Source: Pseudodesulfovibrio alkaliphilus (GTDB lineage: Bacteria; Desulfobacterota; Desulfovibrionia; Desulfovibrionales; Desulfovibrionaceae). Taken from it: a stretch of DNA of 64,000 bases. Below are positions 1 through 8,296 of the stretch, piece by piece. Made by a program: the position numbers and the translations under genes. Numbering within the stretch: the stretch's first letter is position 1; each line of letters starts with the position of its first letter. The stretch is taken from positions 1 through 64,000 of the forward strand of contig NZ_WODC01000005.1 of assembly GCF_009729555.1 (NCBI RefSeq), read 5' to 3'. The notes under the pieces were generated by a model that saw only the letters and a list, made by a program, of their open reading frames with translations, was not told the origin of the DNA and ran no database searches.

Positions 1-66
1 TAGTTAAGCCCTCCATCGCCGATGATACTGCATGGTAGCGTGTGGGAAAGTAGGTCGTTGCCAAGA
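1..66 (+). rRNA. rrf: 5S ribosomal RNA, 3' part (truncated by window start)
   Basis: The first bases have the typical second half of a bacterial 5S rRNA: the taagccc...atcgccgatg segment, the tactgcatgg segment, and the final gtgggaaagtaggtcgttgcc helix strand. The 5' half lies before the window, so an rRNA operon probably ends here. The exact 3' end is estimated within a few bases. Confidence 0.85.
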
Positions 67-75
67 AATGTTTCC

Positions 76-106
76 AAAGCCCCGATTCGAAAGAATCGGG
101 GCTTTT
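76..106 (+). terminator. Intrinsic terminator of the rRNA operon
   Basis: A perfect hairpin pairs aaagccccgatt with aatcggggcttt and runs into a short T stretch, about ten bases after the 5S end. It is read as the rrn terminator. Confidence 0.85.
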
Positions 107-135
107 GCTGTTTTGCGCCGGGGGGGGATTTGGCG

Positions 136-789
136 TTATCCGACATAGGAGACTGACAGAGACGGACTGCCTGCTTCATCGACGACGATTTTGACAAGGG
201 CCAGCGGTCTCGTCCCGGACAGCTCAATTGTACATTGGGCCAGCATCGCCTCCACGGGCAAGCCTCCGGTGCCCGCTTCGTCGCCATTGTCCACCACCTG
301 TCCTACCCGCGCGGGAGTGCCGGGGGCCAACAGCCCGAGATGGTAGACAGGCGCCATCTTGAAGATGACGTTCTCGTTGCTCAGAATGTTTTCCATGTAC
401 AGCGCCCCGACCATGTTCACGCCCATGCCAACATTAACCTCAATGCCGGACCTGTTTTCTACGATCACATCGTCCTTGATGACCGTGCCCACGTCAGGGA
501 CGGGAACCAGCCTGAAAGGATCCGGGTCTGTTTCGGAGCTGTATTCCAGCCGCCACCGGGTGTGCAGGGCCACAGGCCATGTCTTGTCCTGAATGAGGGC
601 GTCATCCTCTCGGGACCCAAGGACCACTGCAGGAGCATCGGACCATGTGAGGGGCAGGCTTGCCTTGGGCGGCGCCTCGCCTGTCATCCAGACCACGCTG
701 GCGCAATGCCTGGCTTGTGGCAGTCGCAGGAACAAGACATAGTTGAAGGGAATTTCCGCGGGGTTGATGATGGTCAGTCCCAATTGCAT
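136..789 (-). CDS. RhiA-like protein, copy 1
   Basis: This 217-residue protein is related to its upstream neighbour at 845-1459. Both carry a block of the form SGxExNxGxGxxxxG, then a conserved LSN, then a hydrophobic PxYxxGL segment. That block resembles the rhizosphere-induced protein RhiA family, first known from Rhizobium leguminosarum, whose biochemical role is not established. No signal peptide or membrane segment is seen, so the product is probably cytoplasmic or leaves by a non-Sec route. The start ATG has a GGAG ribosome site eight bases upstream. It is the last gene of a likely three-gene operon (AraC-type regulator, RhiA-like copy 2, this gene) with a 55-base gap to copy 2. The family call is from pattern recognition. 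Confidence 0.6.
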   Translation of the reverse strand: MQLGLTIINPAEIPFNYVLFLRLPQARHCASVVWMTGEAPPKASLPLTWSDAPAVVLGSREDDALIQDKTWPVALHTRWRLEYSSETDPDPFRLVPVPDVGTVIKDDVIVENRSGIEVNVGMGVNMVGALYMENILSNENVIFKMAPVYHLGLLAPGTPARVGQVVDNGDEAGTGGLPVEAMLAQCTIELSGTRPLALVKIVVDEAGSPSLSVSYVG

Positions 790-844
790 CGTTTATCTCC
801 GTGAGTTGGGCGGCGGCCACCTGGTGGCCGCCGCCGGTTAAGTG

Positions 845-1459
845 TTAGCGCCGCGAGTAGGCGGTGGAGCACTCGATGGCGTCACCCTGGCGGATGGCGG
901 TGATGGTGGCCACGTTGGAGCCCTCGGCAAAGCCGAGCTTGAAGGGCCCGACTTCGACGTTGCTGCTGATGACCTCGCCGATGACCACGTCGCGGAACAG
1001 GCCCACCCAGTAGATGGGAGTCACCTTGAACTGGGCCGAGGCGTTGCTCAGGACATTGCGCTTGAAGACCGAACCCATGCCGGACATGCCGATGCCGGGA
1101 TTGGCCTCCAGGCCGGACTTGTTGTTGATGACGATGTGGTCCGCCTGGGTCGAATCCAGGGCATCGACCAATTCCAGCTGCTGAACGCCGTCCTTGTAGA
1201 CGATGTCCCACTCGAAGCCCAGGTGTGCATCAAGGGTCTGGGAGGCGTAGTAGACGCCCAGCGGGGTGTCCTGCCTGTAGGCGGCGAGGGACACATTGTA
1301 GTTCACCTCCCAGAAGACACCGCTGGAACCGGACTTGGGCACGGTGGTCAGCTTCCATGCCACGCTGTCGAGGCCGATGGAATTGGGCAGGGTCTGGTAC
1401 ACGGCCATGCTCCAGGTGCGATCCGTGGCGTTGTCGAAATTGACGTAATACTTGTCCAT
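845..1459 (-). CDS. RhiA-like protein, copy 2
   Basis: This 204-residue protein is the better RhiA match of the tandem pair. It has an N-terminal NFDNATDRTW segment, a central W-E-V-N-Y-N strand, and the diagnostic NPGIGMSGMGS motif near residue 120 followed by TPIYWVGLF. The fold looks all-beta. The chosen ATG has an AGGAGA site at proper spacing; a longer reading frame upstream has no such site. RhiA proteins are linked to plant-associated growth in rhizobia, but their activity is unknown, so no function is assigned. It shares the strand with the AraC-type gene upstream and with copy 1 downstream. The two copies are clearly diverged, so the duplication is not recent. Confidence 0.65.
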   Translation of the reverse strand: MDKYYVNFDNATDRTWSMAVYQTLPNSIGLDSVAWKLTTVPKSGSSGVFWEVNYNVSLAAYRQDTPLGVYYASQTLDAHLGFEWDIVYKDGVQQLELVDALDSTQADHIVINNKSGLEANPGIGMSGMGSVFKRNVLSNASAQFKVTPIYWVGLFRDVVIGEVISSNVEVGPFKLGFAEGSNVATITAIRQGDAIECSTAYSRR

Positions 1460-1533
1460 GAGACTCTCCTTTGCTGGTTGATGTTTCCGTCCGTGGCGCC
1501 TGAACGGTGTATGGAAAGACGCGATCCGCCGCG

Positions 1534-1881
1534 TCATTTCGCCTTGCCTGCGATTCTGATGAACCGGCCCGGCGTGGTGTGGAAGATTTGCCGGAACTTG
1601 ATGCGAAACTGTTGCGGCTTGGCAATGCCCAGCCGCTGGGCGATCTCCTCCACGGTGGTCCGCTCCGTGGCGGCCATGATAATCCGCGACCGCACCGCCT
1701 TTTCCTGATCAATGTAGCTTGACAGAGAGAGGTTCAGATCCTCCTTGAACCGCTTGGAAAGGTAACTCTTGTTGACCTGAAAGGTCTCCGCGATGGAGTA
1801 GCGCGTGAGTTGAGTCAGCTCCTCGTTGGTACACGTCATGATGTACAGGGCGATTGTTTCGGAAAGATTGAAGTGTTTCAT
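1534..1881 (-). CDS. Short AraC-type DNA-binding regulator
   Basis: This 115-residue protein is little more than an AraC/XylS DNA-binding domain. It has two helix-turn-helix units; the first is around VNKSYLSKRFKEDLNLSLSS, and the second contains TVEEIAQRLGI and ends in the family signature FRQIFHTTPGRFI. There is no ligand-binding or receiver domain, so activity is probably set by its own level or a partner. The ATG at 1881 is preferred over a GTG nine bases upstream because an AAGGG site sits at normal distance from the ATG. It heads the operon with the two RhiA-like genes 74 bases downstream and is divergent from the protease gene. It likely controls that block (inference). Confidence 0.85.
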   Translation of the reverse strand: MKHFNLSETIALYIMTCTNEELTQLTRYSIAETFQVNKSYLSKRFKEDLNLSLSSYIDQEKAVRSRIIMAATERTTVEEIAQRLGIAKPQQFRIKFRQIFHTTPGRFIRIAGKAK

Positions 1882-2069
1882 GGGCCGCACCCTTTAATAT
1901 CCTGTTTCAGATGTTTTTCGCATAGCCTGTATTTTAATAACGTAAACAGTCCCAAATCGTCGCCTCACACCAGACTGTGTGGGACTTTCCGGTGGGTACG
2001 AGCCGCGCCTATCTTGGCCTTGCGCCGCTGTCGTCAGCATGGCTCCGGGCATCAAAGGAGGATTTGGAC

Positions 2070-3035
2070 ATGAGGAAATTGCGGATAAGAGAAGTGGATT
2101 TCGAAGCGGTCAGGCTGTCCAGGCAGGGACTGGACCGGGTGGACGCGGTCCTTGGCGAGGCGGTTGCCAGCCTGTTGGGCGGCCGGATAAGGAATGTGGT
2201 CGGCGTGGGCCGGGGGCACAAGTGGGTGGGCGGCCTAGCCAGGGCCGAAGCCTGCATCCAGGTGCAGGTGGCGGAAAAGGTGGATGCCGACCGTCTGGAC
2301 GAAAGGGACCGCATCCCGGAGAGCATCGGCGATGTCAGGACCGATGTGGTGGAGGTTGGTCACGTTGTCTTCAGCGAGCTGAAGAACAAGGTGCGGCCCC
2401 TGGAGTCGGGATACAGCGTGGGGGCGATCCACAAGGGGGCCAAGTCCACCGGCACGCTGGGCGCTTTTGCCACCTGCTTGGTGGGGTCGCAGAAGCACTT
2501 CTTTATCCTCAGCTGCAACCATGTGCTGGCGAATAACAACGTCTTCCCGGCTGGCACCGAAGTCATTCAGCCCGGCCCCAATGACGGCGGCACGATCCTG
2601 GAAGCCGTGGGGCAGCTCTGGGCCTTCGTTCCCCTGTCGACAACCCAGGACAACCTGGTGGACACGGCCTTGGCCACGGTGGAGGAGGATCTGATCATCC
2701 CGATCCGGCCGTATGTGGCCCAGTGCGTTCCGGCTGCCGAAATCACCATCGGCATGGCAGTAATGAAAAATGGCAAAACCACAGAACTGACCGCCGGGGT
2801 GGTCACAGCGGACAAGGTGACCATCATGGTCGCAGATGCAGCCGGCAACCACTACACGATGACTGATCAATTGACGGCCAGTTACCGCAGCGAGGGGGGT
2901 GACTCCGGTGCGCTGGTGGTATCGCGGCAGAGCAACAAGGCAGTGGGGCTGCACTTTGCCGGAACGCCGGGAGTGGCGGCCTACATGAATGTCATGGAGA
3001 ACGTGCTTGGGGCTCTTAAGGTCTCCCTGTACTAA
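2070..3035 (+). CDS. Trypsin-fold serine protease (S1-like), no signal peptide
   Basis: The 321-residue protein has an intact chymotrypsin-type triad: His151 in SCNHVLA, Asp198 in LVDTALA, and Ser279 in EGGDSGALV. A separate N-terminal domain (about residues 1-100) contains NVVGVGRGHKWVGG, seen in some bacterial and plant NAL1-like proteases. No signal peptide or transmembrane helix is visible, which is unusual for this fold and suggests a cytoplasmic target or non-classical export. The ATG is preceded by AAAGGAGGA, whereas a longer frame upstream lacks a site. It is divergent from the AraC/RhiA operon and is followed by a strong terminator. The substrate is unknown. Confidence 0.85.
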   Translation: MRKLRIREVDFEAVRLSRQGLDRVDAVLGEAVASLLGGRIRNVVGVGRGHKWVGGLARAEACIQVQVAEKVDADRLDERDRIPESIGDVRTDVVEVGHVVFSELKNKVRPLESGYSVGAIHKGAKSTGTLGAFATCLVGSQKHFFILSCNHVLANNNVFPAGTEVIQPGPNDGGTILEAVGQLWAFVPLSTTQDNLVDTALATVEEDLIIPIRPYVAQCVPAAEITIGMAVMKNGKTTELTAGVVTADKVTIMVADAAGNHYTMTDQLTASYRSEGGDSGALVVSRQSNKAVGLHFAGTPGVAAYMNVMENVLGALKVSLY

Positions 3036-3069
3036 CCGATAGAACCGGAGCGTGAGGCTGCGCGGCGTG

Positions 3070-3100
3070 GGAAAGGGGGGCGTCCCCCTTTCCTGTTTTT
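3070..3100 (+). terminator. Intrinsic terminator after the protease gene
   Basis: A ten-base stem (ggaaaggggg with ccccctttcc) with a four-base loop is followed by tgttttt, 34 bases after the stop codon. Confidence 0.85.
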
Positions 3101-3142
3101 GTCGGTCCTGGCCGGGTAAAAAGAGTTTTCAGTCGAAAAAAA

Positions 3143-3919
3143 ATGAAGTATCAAGCGGCGATGTTTACACACGCCATAACCCGCCGCCCGTCCGAAGAGA
3201 TGGTTGAGGGTATCACCTCCGCCAACCTTGGAACCCCTGACCCGCATCTTGCTCTGGCCCAGCACAAGGCATACTGCATGACCCTGGCAACCCTGGGTCT
3301 GGAGCTGACCGTGCTCGACGCCGAGCCGGGATACCCGGACTGCTGCTTTGTGGAGGACACGGCCGTGGTTTGCGAGCATGTGGCCGTGCTGGCCCCTCTG
3401 GGCGCACCCTCGCGCCAGGGCGAGGAGGCGAGCGTCGAGCCGGTGCTGCTGCGCCACAGGCCCGTGGTGCGCGTCAGCCCGCCCGCCCTGTTTGAGGGCG
3501 GCGACGTGCTCCAGGTGCAAGACACCTTTTTTATCGGCCTGTCGGAGCGGACCAACATGGCCGGGGCCACGGCCCTGGGCGAGGCGCTGGCCCGCCACGG
3601 CTACGCCTGGCATGCTCTGGAGATGGGCGATGCCCTGCATTTCAAAACCGATGTCAGCTTTGTTGGCGACAACACCCTGCTGGTGTCTCCCTTTTTCGAC
3701 AAGGCCCCGGAGCTGGCGCGGTTCCGGCGCATTGTGGTGGACAACGACGAGGCATACGCCCGCAACTGCCTCTTCATCAACGGCACGGTCATCGTGCCTG
3801 CGGGTTTTCCGCGCACCCTCGCAGCGATCAAGGCGCTGGGGCGGCCCACGGTGGAGCTGGACATGTCCGAGTTCCGCAAGCTTGACGGCGGGCTGACCTG
3901 CCTGTCGCTACGCTTCTAG
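3143..3919 (+). CDS. Dimethylarginine dimethylaminohydrolase family protein (DDAH-like)
   Basis: The 258-residue protein belongs to the amidinotransferase/DDAH superfamily. These enzymes hydrolyse methylated arginine or related guanidino compounds to citrulline plus an amine through a cysteine thiouronium intermediate. Visible family features are FVEDTAVV near residue 69, FEGGDVL near 117, the catalytic His166 in LHFKTDVSFV, and the nucleophile Cys253 in DGGLTCLSLRF at the C-terminus. Length matches bacterial DDAH (about 255). The ATG follows a run of A with no strong ribosome site. Arginine deiminase is less likely because the protein is much shorter. The true substrate cannot be read from sequence. 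Confidence 0.85.
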   Translation: MKYQAAMFTHAITRRPSEEMVEGITSANLGTPDPHLALAQHKAYCMTLATLGLELTVLDAEPGYPDCCFVEDTAVVCEHVAVLAPLGAPSRQGEEASVEPVLLRHRPVVRVSPPALFEGGDVLQVQDTFFIGLSERTNMAGATALGEALARHGYAWHALEMGDALHFKTDVSFVGDNTLLVSPFFDKAPELARFRRIVVDNDEAYARNCLFINGTVIVPAGFPRTLAAIKALGRPTVELDMSEFRKLDGGLTCLSLRF

Positions 3920-3953
3920 CGCCGCTTCCCTCCTTGTCTCAAGGACGCAAGAA

Positions 3954-3980
3954 GGCCGGGCACGTTCGCGTGCCCGGCCC
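3954..3980. terminator. Shared hairpin between convergent genes
   Basis: An eleven-base perfect stem (ggccgggcacg) closes a TTCG loop between the end of the DDAH gene and the end of the AsmA gene. There are only three T after it, so it would be a moderate terminator in either direction. Confidence 0.65.
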
Positions 3981-4002
3981 TTTGCATGGTCGCGGTTGGT
4001 TT

Positions 4003-6066
4003 TTAGAAGAGCTTCTTGAGCAGATCCGCCGGGGACTTCCTTTCGGGCTCCTTGGTTGCTTCGTCAGAGGTTCTGCCGCGGCCGAGGATGGTCTGGCGCA
4101 GGGTCTCCTCGATTCCCTTGGCGCCTTCCTTGAAGCTGCCCTTGAGCAGCGCCTCGGCCAGGGCCTTCATATCCAGACTGATGGATGGGTCGGCCAGGGA
4201 GCCGCGTGCCCGGATGGGCAGGGGCAGGCCGGTCAGCTCCTCGACGGATGCGCCGTCCTGACCCTTGAGGGTGCCCACCACCGTGACCGTTGCCAGATAG
4301 TCCACGCTGTCCTTGGGCAGGTCGGCCCAGCCCTTGCCGGTGAGGCGCAGGAGCGGCGATTTCATGAGCAGGTCGTCGTTGACGATGTGGCCGTTTGTGA
4401 TGCGGGCGCTGCCGAGCAGCTCCGCGAAGTCGGTGCGCATGGGTTCATCGCCGGAAGCGGGTCTGCCCCTGAGGGTGTTGAAGGCGTCGCGCAGCATCTT
4501 GGCCACGTTGATGCCGTTGATGGCGCCGTCGGTGAAGGCGAAGGAGGCCGTGCCCGAGAGGGAACGCTTGATTGCGTCCGGCGTCAGGCCGGTGCCGGAG
4601 AGATCGTATTTGACCACGGCCGTGCCGAGCACCTGTTCCTTGCCGGTCATGTCCTTGAGCAGCGGTCCGGCCTGGACGCCGGACACTGCGGCCTGGGCCT
4701 TCCATGCGGCGGCGGCCGGTCTGGCGTCGAGCACCGTGGTGGCGTCCAGGGTGCCGTCATAGAGTTTGGCCGTGAAGGGACTGACGGTCAGAACGCCCCC
4801 GCGGGCCACTATCTGGCAGAGAACATCGGCCACGCGCAGGTTCATGGCCTTTGCCTTGCCCACGGTGATGCGGCCGTTCAAGTCCAGTTCGCGCAGGGCC
4901 GTCAGGTCCGGCTCGCTGGCCGGGGAGGCGTCGGCCGGGCTGGCCTTGGCGGCGGTGTCAGCACTGGGCTCGGCTGCGCCGGCCGGTGGCATGTAGCGGT
5001 CCGCGTCGATGTCGTCCACGTTGATCGCGAACTCCATGGCGGGCTTGGCAAAGTTTTTGACCGAGCCTGTTCCGGTGATGGTGGTGTCGTCAAGGGTGAC
5101 GCGCAGGGATTCGATGATGGCGGCGTTGTCTGTTCCGTTGAACTTGAGGGCTGCGGCCAGGGCCGAGAGGGCGGCCTTGTCGGCCGTGACCGGCGGCTCC
5201 ACGCCCACCTGCTTCATGATTTCGCGAAGACTGGTGCGGGCGAGGTCCACCTCGCCGGAATAGGCCAGCCCGTCCTTGGCCTTGACATAGGCGAAGCCAG
5301 ACAGGCGCATGCCCAAGGCATCAAGGGTCAGGTCGGTGACATCAAAGGCGGCGGCCTTGAGATCAATGACGGCCGTGCCCGCCAGTTTCGGCCGGGTAGT
5401 GATTTTGGGCTTGTCCGCGGCCTGATCAAGGGTCAGGTCAAAGGCCAGTTCAAAGGGGAAGGGGCGTTTGTCGCCGATTTCGCCCACCACGAGTCCGAGG
5501 TTGACCAGGGAGACGGCCGTGCCCGCGGCTGCGTCGGCATAGAACAGGCTGGCGTTGGTGATCTCCACGCCGAGGACGGAGATGTCCTTGATGGATTGTC
5601 CGGCGGCGGTGTCTGCGGTCTGGTCCTGCTGCGGGGTCGGAGCCGGGGCGGCCGTGTCGTCGGGCTTGGCCAGATCGTCCCAGTTGTTCACGCCCTGGGC
5701 GTTGACCGCCAGATTGGCCGTAAACCCGTCCAGGGCAATGACCCCGATGGACACCTCGCCCGAAAGGAGCGGCAGAAGACGGATGGACGCCTCGGCCCGA
5801 CTGATGCGGATCATGGCCTCGGGAGAGAAGCCGGGCCGGTTGCCCAGGGCCACCGGGCCGACCTCAAGCCCCAGCCAGGGGAAAAAACTGAAACCGATGT
5901 CGCCTTCAAAGACGAGATCGCGTCCGGTCTGCTCCTTGACCAGTTGGGAGATTTCATCCTTGTATTTGTTGGGGTCCACGGTCAGCACCAGGACGACCGC
6001 CGCTGCCACGAACAGGGCGAGCAGCGAGCCGATGGCGATGAGTCCTATCTTGAGCGGTTTGGTCAT
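4003..6066 (-). CDS. AsmA family protein
   Basis: This 687-residue protein starts with a short cytoplasmic tail and one transmembrane helix (about residues 7-28), then VDPNKYKDEI, the usual entry into the AsmA domain. The C-terminal part contains the repeated LSGTASF/DGAINGINVAKMLRDA pattern of the AsmA-2 domain near residue 530-560. AsmA-like proteins sit in the inner membrane, extend through the periplasm and are linked to phospholipid movement to the outer membrane. The middle holds low-complexity Ala/Pro/Asp stretches near residues 230 and 385. The ATG has an AAGGAG site. No obvious operon partner lies next to it; the mla operon for lipid traffic is elsewhere in the window. Confidence 0.85.
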   Translation of the reverse strand: MTKPLKIGLIAIGSLLALFVAAAVVLVLTVDPNKYKDEISQLVKEQTGRDLVFEGDIGFSFFPWLGLEVGPVALGNRPGFSPEAMIRISRAEASIRLLPLLSGEVSIGVIALDGFTANLAVNAQGVNNWDDLAKPDDTAAPAPTPQQDQTADTAAGQSIKDISVLGVEITNASLFYADAAAGTAVSLVNLGLVVGEIGDKRPFPFELAFDLTLDQAADKPKITTRPKLAGTAVIDLKAAAFDVTDLTLDALGMRLSGFAYVKAKDGLAYSGEVDLARTSLREIMKQVGVEPPVTADKAALSALAAALKFNGTDNAAIIESLRVTLDDTTITGTGSVKNFAKPAMEFAINVDDIDADRYMPPAGAAEPSADTAAKASPADASPASEPDLTALRELDLNGRITVGKAKAMNLRVADVLCQIVARGGVLTVSPFTAKLYDGTLDATTVLDARPAAAAWKAQAAVSGVQAGPLLKDMTGKEQVLGTAVVKYDLSGTGLTPDAIKRSLSGTASFAFTDGAINGINVAKMLRDAFNTLRGRPASGDEPMRTDFAELLGSARITNGHIVNDDLLMKSPLLRLTGKGWADLPKDSVDYLATVTVVGTLKGQDGASVEELTGLPLPIRARGSLADPSISLDMKALAEALLKGSFKEGAKGIEETLRQTILGRGRTSDEATKEPERKSPADLLKKLF

Positions 6067-6189
6067 GATGGCTCCTTGGCTGGAGGGTGTCGGCGCAGAG
6101 TCTTGTGCGACAGCCGCGCCGGTTATTCTTTCTCTACCACGTGGCTGCCAATGTGCCTAGCCCACGGTGGAAAAATCGGGTCTGTTCGT

Positions 6190-7236
6190 TTACCGGCCGC
6201 TTTTTGGGCCACGCAGGGCCAGGCCCTTGATCAGACCGAAGCATCCGGCGAGCATCATGTCGCCGCCGGGTGCCGGAAAGGTTACGTCGTATCCCGCCAG
6301 CAGGCTCCGGCGCGGGCCGAGAACGTAGGTGGGGCCGAAGCCGTCGGCCTCGGGGGGGAGGTCCAGGGTCAGGCAGCCGTGCCCGTTTTCCTCGAACACC
6401 TGGTCAAAGCTCAGGCTGCCGCGGCGGAAGCGGGCCAGATCGGCCCAGAGTTTGGGGCCGTCCACGCAGCCGGTGTGCTGCTCGTACACGCCGAGGATGC
6501 GGCCATCAAAAAGCAGAAAGGCGATGAGGTGGGAGTTGCCTATGTTGACCAGGGTGATGCCGGTTCTGCGTCCATGGGCCTCAATCTCGTCCACGTAGAG
6601 TGCGCCGAGTACGGCCGCGGCCCCGGTATCGGCCACAGGTCCGCCGCCGATGTCGCGACCCAGGTCGGCCAGCCGGGTGAGCATGGCGGGCGGACTGTCC
6701 CATATCAGGCTTTCGGGTCTGCCCGCCCCCTCGGTCAGCAACGTGCGCCAGAGGTTGAAACGGCCCATGCGGTTTGACTTGCCGGGATGAAAGCCGTGGT
6801 CCTGGGCGCAGGCGGCCACAGAGCCGGGCCAGTCCAGCTCGGCTGTTTCGAAGAAGCGGCGCCACCACGCTTCGTCAAAGTCCGTGAGATGCACGGGGGC
6901 AGATCCCTCGGGGCATTGCTCGGTCAACCGGATGCCGGACTCCTCCAGCCGGGAGAGATCGTCGGCCATGGTGTAGGCCGCGCCGGGGGTGGCGGCCACG
7001 GCCAGTCCGGCCTGCTGATGGGCGCGGACGGCCCGGCTCACCCCGCCGCCCATGTTGCTGCCGTGCAGCCAGATGTCCCGGCCTTTGCCGGTCAGTTGCC
7101 GGATGTGTTCCCCGATGCGCCGGGCCGGGGCCGGGAGCACGAATTTGGGGCAGTTCTCGACCTCCATGTCGGGCGAGTAGAGCAGCACGTCCTGGGTGCC
7201 GCTGCCGATGTCGATGCACAGGATGGTGTCGGCCAC
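6190..7236 (-). CDS. DUF1786 family protein (actin-like ATPase fold)
   Basis: The 348-residue protein opens with CIDIGSGTQDVLLY, a phosphate-1 loop of the actin/hsp70/sugar-kinase fold, and has a second nucleotide-loop-like segment, VNIGNSHL, near residue 236. This combination and length match DUF1786, found in archaea and deltaproteobacteria and often mislabelled as a pyruvate formate-lyase activating enzyme. It lacks the cysteine cluster of radical SAM enzymes, so that label is rejected. The start is GTG with an AAGGAG site. It is transcribed away from the neighbouring lipase gene; the role is unknown. Confidence 0.75.
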   Translation of the reverse strand: MADTILCIDIGSGTQDVLLYSPDMEVENCPKFVLPAPARRIGEHIRQLTGKGRDIWLHGSNMGGGVSRAVRAHQQAGLAVAATPGAAYTMADDLSRLEESGIRLTEQCPEGSAPVHLTDFDEAWWRRFFETAELDWPGSVAACAQDHGFHPGKSNRMGRFNLWRTLLTEGAGRPESLIWDSPPAMLTRLADLGRDIGGGPVADTGAAAVLGALYVDEIEAHGRRTGITLVNIGNSHLIAFLLFDGRILGVYEQHTGCVDGPKLWADLARFRRGSLSFDQVFEENGHGCLTLDLPPEADGFGPTYVLGPRRSLLAGYDVTFPAPGGDMMLAGCFGLIKGLALRGPKSGR

Positions 7237-7342
7237 GGGGAATCTCCTTGGGTTTCAGGGGGACAAGAATACCTTGCCGCGTCTTTGCAGGCAAGGTCGG
7301 GTTGGCGTTGCAGTCAGGGGGCCGGGCCTGTACCATGCGAAC

Positions 7343-8224
7343 ATGTCAATTTTCGCCTGGACCCTGATCGTTGCCTGCGTCGTCCTGCTCGCGTTCTCCC
7401 TGTTCCGTTATGCGGGATTTCTGGCGTCCAATGTCCGGGCCGGTCTGCTGGGCGAGATCCGCGACCACCGGGGCGGACTGGTCCGACCTGTCCTGGCCGG
7501 GATGGCGACCTCCTTTGTGGCCGGGGTTGCGGCGCTCATGGCCTACCCCCTGGCCTGGCTGCCGCGCCGGGAGGCCGAGGCCGGGAACCTGCCCGTTGTC
7601 CTGGTGCACGGCCTGTATCACAACCGCTCGGCCTGGCCGCTCTTTGCCCGCCATCTGGCTCGGGCCGGGTTCACCGATCTGCATACCTATGAATACAACA
7701 GTTTCACCGGCCGCTTCGACGAGGCCGTTGACGGGCTGTGCCGGACCCTGGACCGGCTGCTGGGGCCAAGGCGCGGGGCGCGGGCCATCCTGGTGGGCCA
7801 CAGCCTGGGCGGGCTGGTCTGCCGGGCCGCGGCCGTTGATCCGCGCTGCCGCGGCCGGGTGGCGGCCTTGGTGGCCCTTGGTTCTCCCCATGCGGGGTCC
7901 GAGTTGGCCCGAATGGGGCTTGGCGCCATGGCTCGCGGCCTGATTCCTGGCCGTGGCGCTGCCCAAGGCGGTATCCCGGCCATGGTCGGGGCGCTGCCCG
8001 AGCCGGACTGCCCCAGGCTCGCCCTGACCAGCCCTGTGGACGATTTTGTCTTTCCCCGCTCCTGCCTGCGTCCGGGCAGACCCGGCTGGATCGAGCATAC
8101 GGTTCGGCCCATGGGCCACGTCTACATGCTCTATTCGCCCGAGGTGGCGGACGCGACGGCGGAGTTCCTGCGCGAGGCAACCTCTGCCGGGGCCGTGCGG
8201 GCGACGTTCGCTGAACCCATTTGA
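7343..8224 (+). CDS. Membrane-anchored alpha/beta hydrolase (lipase-like)
   Basis: The 293-residue protein has two N-terminal hydrophobic segments (about residues 4-22 and 50-72) and then an alpha/beta hydrolase domain. The oxyanion-hole motif VLVHGLYHN is near residue 86, the nucleophile elbow GHSLGG puts the serine at 154, and an Asp in SPVDDF and a His in MGHVYML complete the likely triad. This is typical of triacylglycerol-lipase-like or PGAP1-like esterases attached to the inner membrane. The ATG was chosen because the hydrophobic segment begins directly after it; the longer frame upstream overlaps the divergent gene's start. The substrate is unknown. Confidence 0.8.
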   Translation: MSIFAWTLIVACVVLLAFSLFRYAGFLASNVRAGLLGEIRDHRGGLVRPVLAGMATSFVAGVAALMAYPLAWLPRREAEAGNLPVVLVHGLYHNRSAWPLFARHLARAGFTDLHTYEYNSFTGRFDEAVDGLCRTLDRLLGPRRGARAILVGHSLGGLVCRAAAVDPRCRGRVAALVALGSPHAGSELARMGLGAMARGLIPGRGAAQGGIPAMVGALPEPDCPRLALTSPVDDFVFPRSCLRPGRPGWIEHTVRPMGHVYMLYSPEVADATAEFLREATSAGAVRATFAEPI

Positions 8225-8236
8225 TGGAAACAGGAT

Positions 8237-8265
8237 CGGGCGCACAGAGATTCTCTGTGCGCCCG
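8237..8265. terminator. Bidirectional hairpin between convergent genes
   Basis: A fourteen-base perfect inverted repeat (cgggcgcacagaga) with almost no spacer lies between the hydrolase stop and the stop of the opposite-strand HEAT/CheY gene. The T stretch is weak, so efficiency is uncertain. Confidence 0.6.
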
Positions 8266-8296
8266 GCTTGGCAATCGGAAATATGGACGGCGGTTG

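Noticed and set aside
136-3035. Prophage or integrative element downstream of the rRNA operon.
   Set aside because: No integrase, transposase, attachment-site repeat or phage structural gene was found; composition is like the rest of the window.
3934-6777. A 947-codon open frame on the + strand opposite AsmA and DUF1786.
   Set aside because: It is antisense to two clear genes, has Gly/His/Arg-rich composition typical of GC-rich shadow frames, and lacks any recognisable domain.
6190-7236. Annotation as a pyruvate formate-lyase activating enzyme.
   Set aside because: There is no CxxxCxxC radical SAM motif; the nucleotide loop is of the actin/hsp70 type, fitting DUF1786.
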